Notes under the pieces: generated by a model | Databases searched by the model: none | The model's input: only the letters and a program-made list of their open reading frames with translations | Told to the model about the DNA's origin: nothing | Part shown: positions 42,141 to 51,814 of the stretch, one piece after another | Numbering within the stretch: position 1 is the first letter of the stretch | How the letters are laid out: each line of letters opens with the position of its first letter | From: Pseudomonadota bacterium | GTDB lineage: Bacteria > Pseudomonadota > Alphaproteobacteria > Rickettsiales > SXRF01 | NCBI GenBank assembly: GCA_963205195.1 | Contig: CAUJHR010000004.1 | Coordinates: 124,001-188,000 of the forward strand | DNA length: 64,000 nt | Direction of reading: 5' to 3' | Position numbers and translations under genes: made by a program

Positions 42141-43931
42141 ATGACCCAGGCTTATAAAATCATAGACCATTATCATGATGTCGTTGTTGTCGGGGCAGGC
42201 GGCGCCGGGCTTCGTGCAACATTTGGCATGGCACATGCCGGGCTTAATACAGCCTGCGTCACAAAAGTATTCCCAACCAGAAGCCATACTGTTGCCGCGC
42301 AGGGCGGGATTTCCGCAGCGCTTGGCAATATGGGGCAGGATGACTGGCGCTGGCATATGTACGATACCGTTAAAGGTTCCGACTGGCTGGGCGACCAGGA
42401 TGCAATAGAATATATGTGCAAGAACGCTGCTGAAGCGGTAGTTGAGCTTGAACATTATGGCGTTCCTTTTTCACGTACGCCTGACGGTAAAATTTACCAG
42501 CGCCCTTTTGGTGGGATGACAACAGATTACGGAAAAGGCACAGCGCAGCGCACCTGCGCCGCAGCTGATCGCACCGGGCACGCGATTTTGCATACTTTAT
42601 ATACACAGGCGCTTCGTCATAAAGCGCAGTTCTTCATTGAATATTTTGCAACCGACCTGCTTATGGATGAAGATGGCTCCTGCCGCGGTGTGATTGCGTG
42701 GAACCTTGATGATGGCACAATACACCGTTTCAACGCGCATATGGTGGTGCTGGCAACCGGCGGTTATGGGCGCACTTATTTCTCATGCACCTCGGCGCAT
42801 ACCTGTACGGGGGATGGCGGCGGGATGGTCGCACGTGCCGGGCTGCCGCTTCAGGATATGGAATTCGTCCAGTTCCACCCAACCGGGATTTACGGCGCGG
42901 GCTGCCTGATAACCGAAGGGGCGCGTGGTGAGGGTGGTTACCTTGTGAATTCAGAAGGTGAGCGTTTCATGGAGCGTTATGCGCCATCAGCCAAAGACCT
43001 TGCTTCGCGTGATGTGGTGTCACGTGCTATGACCATGGAAATTCGCGCCGGGCGTGGTGTTGGAAAGCTTAAAGACCATATTTACTTACACCTTGACCAT
43101 CTCGACCCAAAGGTTCTGCATGAGCGCCTGCCGGGTATTTCCGAAACTGCTAAAATTTTTGCAGGTGTTGACGTTACCAAGCAGCCGATACCGGTTCTGC
43201 CTACTGTTCATTATAATATGGGTGGTATTCCTACTAATTACCATACAGAAGTGGTTACGCTTAAAAACGGCAACCCTGACAGTATCGTACCGGGGTTAAT
43301 GGCGATAGGCGAAGCAGGCTGCGTTTCTGTTCATGGGGCGAACCGCCTTGGCTCCAATTCACTGCTTGACCTTGTGGTGTTCGGGCGTGCTGCGGCAATA
43401 CGAGCAGCTGAAATAATCAAGCCGGGGACGCGCCATAAGCCAGTAAATAAAGAAGCAACCGATAAGGCCCTTGCACGTTTTGATAAGATACGCAATGCAA
43501 ACGGCAGCCTGAAAACTTCTGAGATACGCAGGAACATGCAGCGCAATATGCAAAGCCATGCTGCTGTTTTCCGTGAAGAAAAAGTGCTGGCGGAAGGCAC
43601 AAAGCATATGGAACAGATTTGGAAAAGCTATGACCAGCTTAAGATTTCAGACCGCACTCTGGTTTGGAATAGTGACCTTGTAGAAGCCCTTGAGCTTGAT
43701 AATCTGCGTTCACAGGCGCTTATTACCATTGCCAGCGCTTTGAATCGCAAAGAAAGCCGTGGCGGGCATGCGCGTGAGGATTTCCCAGACCGCGACGATA
43801 AGAACTGGATGAAGCATACATTAGCATGGCTGGATAATTCAGGAAAAATACTGTTCGATTACCGTCCGGTTCATCTGAACACACTCTCCAACGAGGTGCA
43901 GCCGATTCCTCCAAAGGCAAGGGTTTACTAA
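42141..43931 (+). CDS. sdhA: Succinate dehydrogenase flavoprotein subunit
   Basis: FAD-bearing catalytic subunit. [18 protein letters not shown] is the dinucleotide fold, and [13 protein letters not shown] contains the His that binds FAD covalently. [26 protein letters not shown] and the catalytic Arg region follow, ending with the [14 protein letters not shown] family block. 596 residues. sdhB is not downstream: the next gene is on the opposite strand and overlaps it by 4 bp. Confidence 0.97.
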   Translation: MTQAYKIIDHYHDVVVVGAGGAGLRATFGMAHAGLNTACVTKVFPTRSHTVAAQGGISAALGNMGQDDWRWHMYDTVKGSDWLGDQDAIEYMCKNAAEAVVELEHYGVPFSRTPDGKIYQRPFGGMTTDYGKGTAQRTCAAADRTGHAILHTLYTQALRHKAQFFIEYFATDLLMDEDGSCRGVIAWNLDDGTIHRFNAHMVVLATGGYGRTYFSCTSAHTCTGDGGGMVARAGLPLQDMEFVQFHPTGIYGAGCLITEGARGEGGYLVNSEGERFMERYAPSAKDLASRDVVSRAMTMEIRAGRGVGKLKDHIYLHLDHLDPKVLHERLPGISETAKIFAGVDVTKQPIPVLPTVHYNMGGIPTNYHTEVVTLKNGNPDSIVPGLMAIGEAGCVSVHGANRLGSNSLLDLVVFGRAAAIRAAEIIKPGTRHKPVNKEATDKALARFDKIRNANGSLKTSEIRRNMQRNMQSHAAVFREEKVLAEGTKHMEQIWKSYDQLKISDRTLVWNSDLVEALELDNLRSQALITIASALNRKESRGGHAREDFPDRDDKNWMKHTLAWLDNSGKILFDYRPVHLNTLSNEVQPIPPKARVY

Positions 43932-44344
43932 AATATTTCCTTTAGTTCCTTGATAATGGATTTGGCTTTTTGTGGATCGTAAGGTTTACCCGTAACTCCT
44001 GAATTCCAAACCGGGTTTGGCCATGCAGCATCATTTGCGTAACGCGCTATAATATGGATATGTAGTTGCGGAACCATATTACCAAGCGCCGCTACATTTA
44101 TTTTATCCGCCTTGGTAAATGCCGCGAATTTTTCGGCAATGTTTTTTACTTCATCCATAACGAGCCTGTAATCATCTGCGCCCAGGTCAAATATCTCGCG
44201 CAAATTTTCGCGCATGGGAACGAGTATAAGCCACGGGAAATTGCTGTTATTCATAAGCAGCACGCGGCAGGCTGCAAGGTCAGCTATATGCAGTGTATCA
44301 GCTGCTAATTGCGGGTGTAGTGTGAAGGTCATTTCTGTCACCAT
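43928..44344 (-). CDS. HIT-domain protein
   Basis: 138 residues of the histidine-triad nucleotide-binding fold. [19 protein letters not shown] is the helix region, and [23 protein letters not shown] is the triad segment, with two His and Gln in place of the first, a variant seen in many bacterial HIT proteins. Probably a nucleotide phosphoramidase or hydrolase; substrate unknown. Its start overlaps the 3' end of the glycosyltransferase gene by ~45 bp on the same strand. Confidence 0.85.
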   Translation of the reverse strand: MVTEMTFTLHPQLAADTLHIADLAACRVLLMNNSNFPWLILVPMRENLREIFDLGADDYRLVMDEVKNIAEKFAAFTKADKINVAALGNMVPQLHIHIIARYANDAAWPNPVWNSGVTGKPYDPQKAKSIIKELKEIF

Positions 44345-45530
44345 TTTTAGTTAGCATGAAATAAAAATATATAAGTAGTAATAGTTGTGTAACTGCCAAC
44401 GATACAGGTAGGAAAGTTCCTGACAGTAAATTCATAGATAATATTATAATTGCTATTATATAAAGCGTGGTTTTAGAGCTGTATTTAAGCAGGCAGCCAA
44501 GCGGTATAAGCAGTAAAGCAAGGCTTGATATATGCGTCCATAAACCAAAAACGCAGCTTGCGGTAATTACCATGGCAAAAGTAATAGCCTTACTTCTTTG
44601 TGACTGTTTTCTTGTAGTAAAGCCAGCATATATACTTAGCATTACACTTATCATCCACAATATAAGAGATATAAAATTTATCGCAGCAAAATTTACCTGC
44701 CCAAACATTAAAAGCAGAATTGTGCGGATATTGGCCATGCTAAGCTCAGTTTCGCCGAAGCTATGCATTTTTTCTGGCGCTGATGTGATGGCACTTAAAT
44801 ATTGCTGCCATATATCAAAGCCAAATATTGCGCTGCATGCAGTAAATACTAAAATGGATGCAGCAATAAGTGAATATAGCTCGCGTTTTCCGTAATTATT
44901 AATAAGCAAATATAATATTGCGGCCAGTGTAAGGTGCGGTTTTAAGCTGGTAAGTACCAAGATCATGCAGGCAAAAAAAACATAATGTGTCCTTGCCAGC
45001 AGTTTAAAAATAATGATCCCCAGCGGCAGTAATATAGTTGGTTGCCCTATATTAAGTGCATCCAGCATGGGCGGGGAAATTATAGCTGCAATATAGGTAA
45101 AAAAAATGGCAGGGCTATGGCGAAGGTTAGTATCTTTTATCAGTAAATAAGCCAGCAAAAATGTAAGCAGACCGGATATTATGCGCCAAAAATAATAGGC
45201 ATCCATAAGCGGCATTTTAGCAAAAGGTGCATAAAGAAAAACCGCATAAGGCGGATATAGTATACATGCTACATATTGGGCAAAGCTCTCATTGGGCCAG
45301 CCGGTGATTTCTGCGTAATGTTTCCGGTATTCTTCGCTTGAATATATTTTATCTGGAGCCTTATTAAATATCTGTCCGGCACTGTAATAAATTATAAAAT
45401 CCGCCATGAATGCGTTATCTGCATCTTGGTAGAATAATTTACCCGGTGGCTTGGAAATTATGAATACACTGGCTAAAACAACTATAGCGGCAAGGAAATA
45501 TACCCCTATGCCACGTAATTGCTGGCGCAT
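44298..45530 (-). CDS. Polytopic glycosyltransferase, GT87/DUF2029-like
   Basis: 410 residues with about ten hydrophobic helices. The first periplasmic loop contains FLYQDADNAFMADFIIYYSAGQ, with an Asp pattern like that of polyprenyl-phosphate-dependent mannosyltransferases of the GT-C fold, and later YPPYAVFLYAPFAKMPLMDAYYFWR, typical of DUF2029 proteins. Sugar and acceptor are unknown. Its start overlaps the purB stop by 1 bp (TAATG). Confidence 0.72.
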   Translation of the reverse strand: MRQQLRGIGVYFLAAIVVLASVFIISKPPGKLFYQDADNAFMADFIIYYSAGQIFNKAPDKIYSSEEYRKHYAEITGWPNESFAQYVACILYPPYAVFLYAPFAKMPLMDAYYFWRIISGLLTFLLAYLLIKDTNLRHSPAIFFTYIAAIISPPMLDALNIGQPTILLPLGIIIFKLLARTHYVFFACMILVLTSLKPHLTLAAILYLLINNYGKRELYSLIAASILVFTACSAIFGFDIWQQYLSAITSAPEKMHSFGETELSMANIRTILLLMFGQVNFAAINFISLILWMISVMLSIYAGFTTRKQSQRSKAITFAMVITASCVFGLWTHISSLALLLIPLGCLLKYSSKTTLYIIAIIILSMNLLSGTFLPVSLAVTQLLLLIYFYFMLTKNGDRNDLHTTPAISS

Positions 45531-46822
45531 TAGCCAAATACCCGCTTGAATATTGTATCTACGTGTTTTGTGTGGTAGGCAGGGTCAAAAAGTGCCTTTA
45601 GCTGCTCAGGTGAAAGCTTGCCAGTCACTTCTTTATCTGAACAAAGTTCTGTAAGGAAATCCTTGCCCTGTTCCCAAACTTTCATAGCGTTTCTTTGCAC
45701 GAAGCGGTAGGAATCTTCGCGGCTCAGGCCTGCCTGTGTGAGAGCAAGCAGAACGCGCTGGGAAAATACCAGGCCGCCAAGTTTGTCCATATTAGCTTGC
45801 ATACGCTCAGGATATATAACCAGCTTATCAATAAGTCCGGCAAGGCGGGCAAGCGCGAAATCCATAGTTACAGTAGCATCCGGGGCGATCATACGCTCAA
45901 CTGACGAGTGCGAAATATCGCGCTCATGCCACAGCGCAACATTCTCCAGAGCCGGAGTTACATAGCCGCGCACCAGCCTTGCAAGGCCGGTCACGTTTTC
46001 CGATAAAACCGGGTTGCGCTTGTGGGGCATTGCCGAGCTGCCTTTCTGCCCGGCGGAGAAAAATTCTTCTGCTTCCAGCACTTCGGTGCGCTGCAAATGC
46101 CGTACTTCAATGGCAAGGCGCTCCATAGAGCTTGCAATAACCCCAAGCGTTGCGAAATACATTGCGTGGCGGTCACGCGGTATTACCTGCGTTGAAACTG
46201 GTTCTATAGCAAGTCCCATTTTTTCTGCTACATATTGTTCCACATACGGATCAATATTTGCAAAAGTGCCAACTGCTCCTGATATAGCGCAGGTTGCGAT
46301 CTCCTTGCGGGCAGCAATCAATCGTTCCTTGCAGCGCTCAAATTCAGCAAAGTACCCTGCAAGTTTCAATCCGAAGGTAAGCGGTTCAGCGTGGATGCCG
46401 TGGCTGCGCCCCACAGTTACAAAATTTTTGGTTTCATATGCGCGCTTCTTAATTGCAGCGAGTAATATGTCGATGTCAGCAAGAAGAATATCGGTTGCAC
46501 GGGTAAGCTGCACTGAAAGGCACGTATCAAGCACGTCGGAGCTGGTCATTCCCTGATGCAAAAACCGCGCATCTTCGCCTACATATTCTGCGACGTTGGT
46601 GAGGAATGCGATAACATCATGCTTGGTGGTGCGTTCTATCTCATCGATACGCGCCGGATCAAAGCCGCCTTTTTCCCATATGGTTTTGGCGGCGGATTTT
46701 GGTATTACGCCAAGTTCAGCAAGTGCATCACAGGCATGGGCTTCAATTTCAAACCATATCTGGTATTTGCTTTGGTCGGTCCAGATAGCGACCATTTCAG
46801 GGCGGGAATAACGAGGGATCAT
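45530..46822 (-). CDS. purB: Adenylosuccinate lyase
   Basis: Cleaves SAICAR and adenylosuccinate in purine synthesis. TKHDVIAFLTNVAEYVGEDARFLHQGMTSSDVLDT, VGRSHGIHAEPLTFGLKLAGY (catalytic His) and the fumarase-superfamily loop KGSSAMPHKRNPVLSEN (catalytic Ser) are present. 430 residues. Confidence 0.97.
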   Translation of the reverse strand: MIPRYSRPEMVAIWTDQSKYQIWFEIEAHACDALAELGVIPKSAAKTIWEKGGFDPARIDEIERTTKHDVIAFLTNVAEYVGEDARFLHQGMTSSDVLDTCLSVQLTRATDILLADIDILLAAIKKRAYETKNFVTVGRSHGIHAEPLTFGLKLAGYFAEFERCKERLIAARKEIATCAISGAVGTFANIDPYVEQYVAEKMGLAIEPVSTQVIPRDRHAMYFATLGVIASSMERLAIEVRHLQRTEVLEAEEFFSAGQKGSSAMPHKRNPVLSENVTGLARLVRGYVTPALENVALWHERDISHSSVERMIAPDATVTMDFALARLAGLIDKLVIYPERMQANMDKLGGLVFSQRVLLALTQAGLSREDSYRFVQRNAMKVWEQGKDFLTELCSDKEVTGKLSPEQLKALFDPAYHTKHVDTIFKRVFG

Positions 46823-46862
46823 GTAACTGCCTTATAATTTAATATTGTAATAAAGTTTATTA

Positions 46863-47489
46863 TTAATACTCAACCGGCACCGGGTCAAGCGAACGCCACA
46901 AATACCATGTGGCAACCGAGCGGTAGGGCCTCCATTTCTGGCTTAGCTCAAAAATCTCGGCCAGAGTCATTTTTTCGCCCTTATTATAATGTTTGAAGAT
47001 CGCTTTCTGCAGGCCGATATCGGCAAGCGGCAAAATATCAGGGCGGCCCAGATGAAAGATCATGAACATTTCCGCTGTCCAGCGGCCAATACCATTCAGG
47101 GCGGTGAGTTCGGTGAGTATTTCTTCATCCGACATATTAACCCAGTTTTTTATGTGTGTGTCATTTTCAATAAAATGTTCGGCCAAACCATGCAGGTAGC
47201 GCACTTTGGAAGATGAAAGCCCGCATTCGCGCAATTCCTGCTCTGTTGCTTTCAGGGCGCTCTTTGGTGTGATACTGCCAAGTTTTTCCTCAAGCTTACG
47301 CCATACGCTGTCAGCGGCTTTTACTGAGATCTGCTGTCCTGTTATGGAGCGAGCCAGCGTATAAAAAGCATCTCCGCGTTTGGCCAATGTTTCCCCGTGA
47401 TACTGGGTTATGATTTTGCCAAGTATCCTATCGCCTGTTATCAGGTGTTTTTTTGCCGCGTCCCAGTAATCGGAGTTTACTGGCTTCAT
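46863..47489 (-). CDS. DNA-3-methyladenine glycosylase, AlkA-type HhH-GPD
   Basis: Base-excision repair glycosylase. YTLARSITGQQISVKAADSVW and the HhH-GPD motif LTALNGIGRWTAEMFMIFHLGRPDILPLADIGLQKAI, where ADIGL supplies the catalytic Asp; the C-terminus KWRPYRSVATWYLWRSLD is typical. 208 residues, no Fe-S cluster cysteines, so not a Nth/MutY type. The stop lies 40 bp from purB. The start overlaps the pheT stop (ATGA). Confidence 0.9.
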   Translation of the reverse strand: MKPVNSDYWDAAKKHLITGDRILGKIITQYHGETLAKRGDAFYTLARSITGQQISVKAADSVWRKLEEKLGSITPKSALKATEQELRECGLSSSKVRYLHGLAEHFIENDTHIKNWVNMSDEEILTELTALNGIGRWTAEMFMIFHLGRPDILPLADIGLQKAIFKHYNKGEKMTLAEIFELSQKWRPYRSVATWYLWRSLDPVPVEY

Positions 47490-49867
47490 TGCCGCAATAC
47501 TCCGCCAAAGCCCTTGCCAGCTGAGGAGATTATATAGTTGCTTGCCGCGCTTATATCTGCTTCTGAAAGCGTGCGTTCAAAAGACTGCAAGGTGACTTTT
47601 ACGGCCACAGATTTTTTGCCGGCGTCAACGCCTTTGCCGCTATATACGTCAAAAATCTCGACTTTGGTGATCAGGTTTTTATCGGCTTTTGCGATTTCTT
47701 TTTCAATGGTTGCCGCTTCGATTTTTTCGTCAACTATAAACGCAAAATCACGCTCTGCCGCCTGATAATCAGAAATCTTAAGCTGCGGCTTGGCAGTTGA
47801 TTTGCTGCGCGGTTCAGGTATCGCTTCTAAAAATATTTCAAATGCGGAAATACGCGAATCAATGTCAAAATAACGGGCAATTTTTGGATGTATCTCACCA
47901 AAATAGCCAAGCACAGTTTTTCCTAAAACAAAAGCACCCGAGCGGTTTGGGTGATAATATGCAGGCAGGTTTGATATGCTTGCTTCCAGCTTATTTATAC
48001 CAAGCGACTGCAATAATGCCATGGCATCTGCCTTTGCACCCATCATATTCATGGTGCGGGTTTTTTGCGTAAATAATCCGCCATCGTAATTTGCATCCTG
48101 TACATTTCCGGTACGGATTCCAGAAGCCATGATTTTCTGTCCTTCCGGGCTTATATCGTGAAATTGCAGGCCAACTTCAAATAAATTCATATCCTTGAAG
48201 CCACGGGCAGCATTTCGTTTGGCTGCATCAAGCAAATTTGGAAGCAGGGAAGGGCGCATCGTGTCGAGATCAGCGCTGATAGGATTTATCAGTGTTAGCG
48301 CCTGATTATTACCGCCGAATATTTCTGCCTGCTTTGCTGGCAGGAATGACCATGTTTTAGCTTCCACCATGCCACGCGATGCCAGCAGGCGCTTTGCTGT
48401 ATGGGCGCGTTTCTGTGCTACGCTTAAGATATTTGGAGTAACATTACTTAATTTCGGAAGCGCGATGGCTGGTATATTTTCATAACCATGAATACGCAGT
48501 ATCTCTTCGACCAGATCTGCCGGGCCTTCAATGTCGGCTCTCCACGATGGCGGTGTCGCTGAATTGCCGTTCACTGTAAAACCGAGTGAGAAAAGAATTT
48601 CTAAAGATTTTTCTGGTGCTATATCAATTCCGCCGAGGGATTTAACCAAAGCTGGATCGAAATTTATTTCATGTTTCCACTGTGGTGTTTTTCCAGCAAT
48701 AACCAGTTCGCTCGCCTGCCCGCCGCAAAGCTCGATTATCATAGCAGCAGCACGATGTGCAGCTTCTTCTAAGAAAGCAACGTCAACTCCGCGCTCGAAG
48801 CGGTAGCGCGCATCGGAATCAATTTGTAAATTGCGCCCAGCCTGTGCAACGCTTGTTGGTTCAAAGAGGGCTATTTCGAGAAAAATATCGGTTGTTTGTG
48901 CGCTGCAGCCGCTTTCTGCTCCGCCTATTATCCCTCCAATTGCAAGCACGTTCGATGAGTCGGCAACAACGGTAACCCCGTCTTGCAAATTATATTCCTT
49001 GCCATTTAAAGCAGAAATTTTTTCGCCAGCTCTTGCTGAGCGCACACTTAAGCTGCGCCCGATCTTTTTTTCATCGTAAACATGCAGCGGGCGGCCAAGA
49101 TCGAAAGTGAAATAATTTGTAATATCCACCAGCGCCGAGATTGGTTTTTGCCCTATCGCTTCGAGGCGTTTTTTCATCCATTCAGGGCTTTGGATATTTT
49201 TCACGCCTTTTATAAAACAGCCTATGAATTGGAGGCAGTTTGGAGTTTCAATAGACACTGAAATAGGGCTTTTAAAACCTGCATCCTGCATCCTGAATCT
49301 TGAATCCTTAAGCTTTCCCATTCCTGCAGCGGCGAGGTCGCGGGCGATGCCGCGCACCCCTAAACAATCAGCGCGGTTGGGGGTAATAGCAATATCTATG
49401 ACCGGATCGTTGATGCCAAGCACATCAGAAACTTTCGCCCCAATTTCGGAAGCGGGAAGCTCAATGATTCCTTCACTGTTTCCAGGCAAACCCAATTCTT
49501 CAAGCGAGCAGAGCATGCCGTTTGATTCCACGCCGCGTATCTTGGTTTTTTTTATGGTCATACCATTGCCGGGGATAAGGGTTCCTTCCTTAGCGAGGGC
49601 AACATATAATCCTGCGCGGGCGTTGGCAGCTCCGCAGACAATTTGTAATTCGCCGGTGTCGCTTTGCACCCGGCAGACCTGCAGCTTGTCGGCTTCCGGG
49701 TGACGGGTTGCCTCTAAAATTCTGGCAACAGTGAACGCCGATAATTGCGCCGCCGGATCAGAAATGCTCTCTAGCTCCAGCCCGATTGCGGTGAGCTTAT
49801 CAGTAATTTCATTTAAACTGGCAGTAGTTTCCAGATGGTCTTTAAGCCATGAGAGTGTAAATTTCAT
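47486..49867 (-). CDS. pheT: Phenylalanine-tRNA ligase beta subunit
   Basis: 793 residues. EMAP-like tRNA-binding domain (~40-150, VARILEATRHPEADKLQVC), B3/B4 editing region, B5 (ALPKLSNV, RIHGYENIP), the catalytic-like core, and the C-terminal ferredoxin-like anticodon-binding domain (ERDFAFIVDEKIEAATIEKEI). An odd 13-residue stretch, DSRFRMQDAGFKS, after AAGMGKLK (residues ~187-199) looks like a translated mini-repeat. It is adjacent to pheS. Confidence 0.96.
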   Translation of the reverse strand: MKFTLSWLKDHLETTASLNEITDKLTAIGLELESISDPAAQLSAFTVARILEATRHPEADKLQVCRVQSDTGELQIVCGAANARAGLYVALAKEGTLIPGNGMTIKKTKIRGVESNGMLCSLEELGLPGNSEGIIELPASEIGAKVSDVLGINDPVIDIAITPNRADCLGVRGIARDLAAAGMGKLKDSRFRMQDAGFKSPISVSIETPNCLQFIGCFIKGVKNIQSPEWMKKRLEAIGQKPISALVDITNYFTFDLGRPLHVYDEKKIGRSLSVRSARAGEKISALNGKEYNLQDGVTVVADSSNVLAIGGIIGGAESGCSAQTTDIFLEIALFEPTSVAQAGRNLQIDSDARYRFERGVDVAFLEEAAHRAAAMIIELCGGQASELVIAGKTPQWKHEINFDPALVKSLGGIDIAPEKSLEILFSLGFTVNGNSATPPSWRADIEGPADLVEEILRIHGYENIPAIALPKLSNVTPNILSVAQKRAHTAKRLLASRGMVEAKTWSFLPAKQAEIFGGNNQALTLINPISADLDTMRPSLLPNLLDAAKRNAARGFKDMNLFEVGLQFHDISPEGQKIMASGIRTGNVQDANYDGGLFTQKTRTMNMMGAKADAMALLQSLGINKLEASISNLPAYYHPNRSGAFVLGKTVLGYFGEIHPKIARYFDIDSRISAFEIFLEAIPEPRSKSTAKPQLKISDYQAAERDFAFIVDEKIEAATIEKEIAKADKNLITKVEIFDVYSGKGVDAGKKSVAVKVTLQSFERTLSEADISAASNYIISSAGKGFGGVLRQ
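49271..49309. repeat. Tandem mini-repeat translated within pheT
   Basis: On the minus strand, GATTCAAGATTCAGGATGCA (two 'gattcaagattcagg'-like units) is followed by GGATGCAGG, making near-tandem copies of 'gatgcagg/gattcagg'. It encodes DSRFRMQDAGFK in frame between a conserved helix (RGIARDLAAAGMGKL) and the next strand. A low-complexity insertion of this kind is not part of the usual PheT sequence. Confidence 0.6.
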
Positions 49868-50935
49868 TTATAGGCCTCCAACCAGGCTTGGGATATGCAG
49901 CGGGTCAAATCCGTAATGAGTAAGCCAGCGTATGTCAGATTCAAAAAAGGTGCGTAGGTCGGGTATTCCGTATTTAAGCATAGCAAGGCGTTCTATGCCC
50001 ATTCCGAAAGCGAAACCCTGCCATTCATTTGGATTGATGCCGCAATTTTTTAGCACATTCGGGTGCACCATCCCGCAGCCGCCGATCTCCAGCCAGTCGT
50101 TGCCCGCGCCGATCTTCAGGCTGTCTTTGCTGCGGGAGCATCCGATGTCAACTTCCGCAGAAGGTTCAGTGAAAGGAAAAAAGCTTGGGCGGAAGCGTAC
50201 AGGTACTTCATCTAGTTCAAAAAATACTTTCAGGAATTCGCTTAAGCAGCCGCGCAGATGTCCCATATTGATTTCCTTGCCGACTACAAGCCCTTCGATC
50301 TGGTGGAACATTGGCGTATGTGTAAGGTCTGAGTCACAGCGGTAGGTGCTGCCGAGTGCAATAAAACGGAATGGCGGCTTTCCATTCCTCATAGTGCGGA
50401 TCTGTACGGGTGAGGTGTGGGTTCGAAGTACAGTTTTATTATCGCCATTACCTTGTAAATAAAAAGTATCATGCATCTGCCTGGCAGGATGCGATTCAGG
50501 TATATTCAATGCGCTGAAGTTATGTTCATCGTCTTCAATATCAGGCCCGGTTTTGGCAGAAAAACCCATATCTGCAAAGATGGCGGTTATTTCCTCGCTG
50601 ACCTGCGTTATAGGGTGGATACGCCCGCGGGTTTCACCCACTACAGGCAGGGTGACATCAAGTTTTTCGGAGGCAAGCTTTGCATTCAGCTCACTATCGG
50701 CAATAGTGTTTTTCTTTGCTTCAAGCGCAGACGTTATTTGTTCTTTTGCCTGGTTTAAAGCTGCGCCTAAGTTTTTGCGTTCTTCCGGGTCAGCCTGGCC
50801 TAAAGCCTTTAATGCCTCTGTGAGCTTGCCTTTTTTCCCTAGCAGGGTAATGCGGGCTTCTTCAACAGCGCTTGAATTGACACAAGTTTCTATAGCAGAT
50901 AAGGATTCGGAAAGCAGCAGGTTTACATCAGTCAT
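49868..50935 (-). CDS. pheS: Phenylalanine-tRNA ligase alpha subunit
   Basis: Catalytic subunit, class II synthetase. N-terminal coiled coil (residues ~1-85), motif 1 and 2 regions (HPITQVSEEITAIFADMGF, VLRTHTSPVQIRTM, RFIALGSTYRCDSDLTHTPMFHQIEGLVV), FRPSFFPFTEPSAEVDI, and motif 3 (GFAFGMGIERLAMLKYGIPDLR). 355 residues. pheT follows without a gap. Confidence 0.97.
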   Translation of the reverse strand: MTDVNLLLSESLSAIETCVNSSAVEEARITLLGKKGKLTEALKALGQADPEERKNLGAALNQAKEQITSALEAKKNTIADSELNAKLASEKLDVTLPVVGETRGRIHPITQVSEEITAIFADMGFSAKTGPDIEDDEHNFSALNIPESHPARQMHDTFYLQGNGDNKTVLRTHTSPVQIRTMRNGKPPFRFIALGSTYRCDSDLTHTPMFHQIEGLVVGKEINMGHLRGCLSEFLKVFFELDEVPVRFRPSFFPFTEPSAEVDIGCSRSKDSLKIGAGNDWLEIGGCGMVHPNVLKNCGINPNEWQGFAFGMGIERLAMLKYGIPDLRTFFESDIRWLTHYGFDPLHIPSLVGGL

Positions 50936-50943
50936 AATTCATC

Positions 50944-51010
50944 CGTCATTGCGAGCGCAGCGAAGCAATCCAGTATGGATCGCCACGTCGCTGCGCTCCT
51001 CGCGATGACG
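50944..51010. repeat. Palindromic element between pheS and rplT
   Basis: CGTCATTGCGAGCGCAGCGA and TCGCTGCGCTCCTCGCGATGACG pair imperfectly around a short centre (AAGCAATCCAGTATGGATCGCCACG). This 'GTCATTGCGAGCGCAGCGAAGCAATCC' pattern is a common alphaproteobacterial extragenic palindrome. Confidence 0.8.
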
Positions 51011-51019
51011 ATACCGATA

Positions 51020-51385
51020 TTAAGCGGCCTTTTTAGAAAGTGCAGCCTTGCTTTGTTCAATAAGTGCCTTGAAAGCGGCAGGTTCATTGGTAGCCAGTTC
51101 GGAGAGGACTTTACGGTCTATCTCAATACCAGCTTTGAGCAGGCCGTTCATGAACTGGGAGTAAACCATGTCATGCTCGCGTACACCGGCATTGATACGT
51201 TGTATCCATAGGCTGCGGAAATTACGTTTTTTGGTGCGGCGATCGCGGTAAGCGTAGCGCAGTCCTTTTTCCACTTTTTCGCGGGCGACTGTGATACAGC
51301 TTTTAGAGCGGCCATAATAGCCTTTCGCCATTTTAAGAATTTTTTTACGACGGGCGCGGTTTGCGCCACTTTTAGCGTGTGCCAT
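51020..51385 (-). CDS. rplT: 50S ribosomal protein L20
   Basis: Assembly protein for the 50S subunit. [62 protein letters not shown] is unmistakable. 121 residues. It follows rpmI with an 11-bp gap. infC, which often precedes rpmI-rplT, is not here. Confidence 0.98.
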   Translation of the reverse strand: MAHAKSGANRARRKKILKMAKGYYGRSKSCITVAREKVEKGLRYAYRDRRTKKRNFRSLWIQRINAGVREHDMVYSQFMNGLLKAGIEIDRKVLSELATNEPAAFKALIEQSKAALSKKAA

Positions 51386-51396
51386 GTGTTATCTCC

Positions 51397-51600
51397 CTAG
51401 TATGAGCCGTTGGGCATGTATTGAACAATGCGGTGCGTATCGGAATCATCAAGTATGGTGGTTCCGCGTGCGTTACGGATGAAGCGGTTGGTACGCTTAC
51501 GCATTCCGTGGCGCTTACCGGCTTGGGAGGCAACAACTTTGCCGGTTGCAGTAAACTTGAAACGTTTTTTGCAACCTGATTTGGTTTTTAGTTTTGGCAT
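51397..51600 (-). CDS. rpmI: 50S ribosomal protein L35
   Basis: 67 residues, highly basic. [22 protein letters not shown] and [24 protein letters not shown] identify L35. First gene of the rpmI-rplT-pheS-pheT string on the minus strand. Confidence 0.97.
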   Translation of the reverse strand: MPKLKTKSGCKKRFKFTATGKVVASQAGKRHGMRKRTNRFIRNARGTTILDDSDTHRIVQYMPNGSY

Positions 51601-51745
51601 TTTGCGATCCTATAAAACAAAAGTTAAAAATAAACGCAACCAAAGGCAATGCCTCGCCCGGTCACTATAAGGGATGGTGTTTCTAACTGGTAAACATGTC
51701 TAAATCAAGCGAAAAATAGCCTGATATAAAATATACCGGTTTCTC

Positions 51746-51775
51746 TTGTAATTAGTAGTATAATTACCATATAAT
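51746..51775 (+). promoter_or_regulatory. Sigma-70 promoter of the Bax-inhibitor-1 gene
   Basis: TTGTAA and a perfect TATAAT are separated by 18 bp, about 40 bp upstream of the start codon at 51815. Confidence 0.7.
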
Positions 51776-51814
51776 GTATGTGTTCTAGTTTTATTAAACC
51801 TTTAGGAGAAAAAT

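Noticed and set aside
51601-51814. L20-type autoregulatory leader RNA upstream of rpmI-rplT
   Set aside because: The stretch must also contain the divergent BI-1 promoter. No structure mimicking 23S rRNA could be made out by eye.
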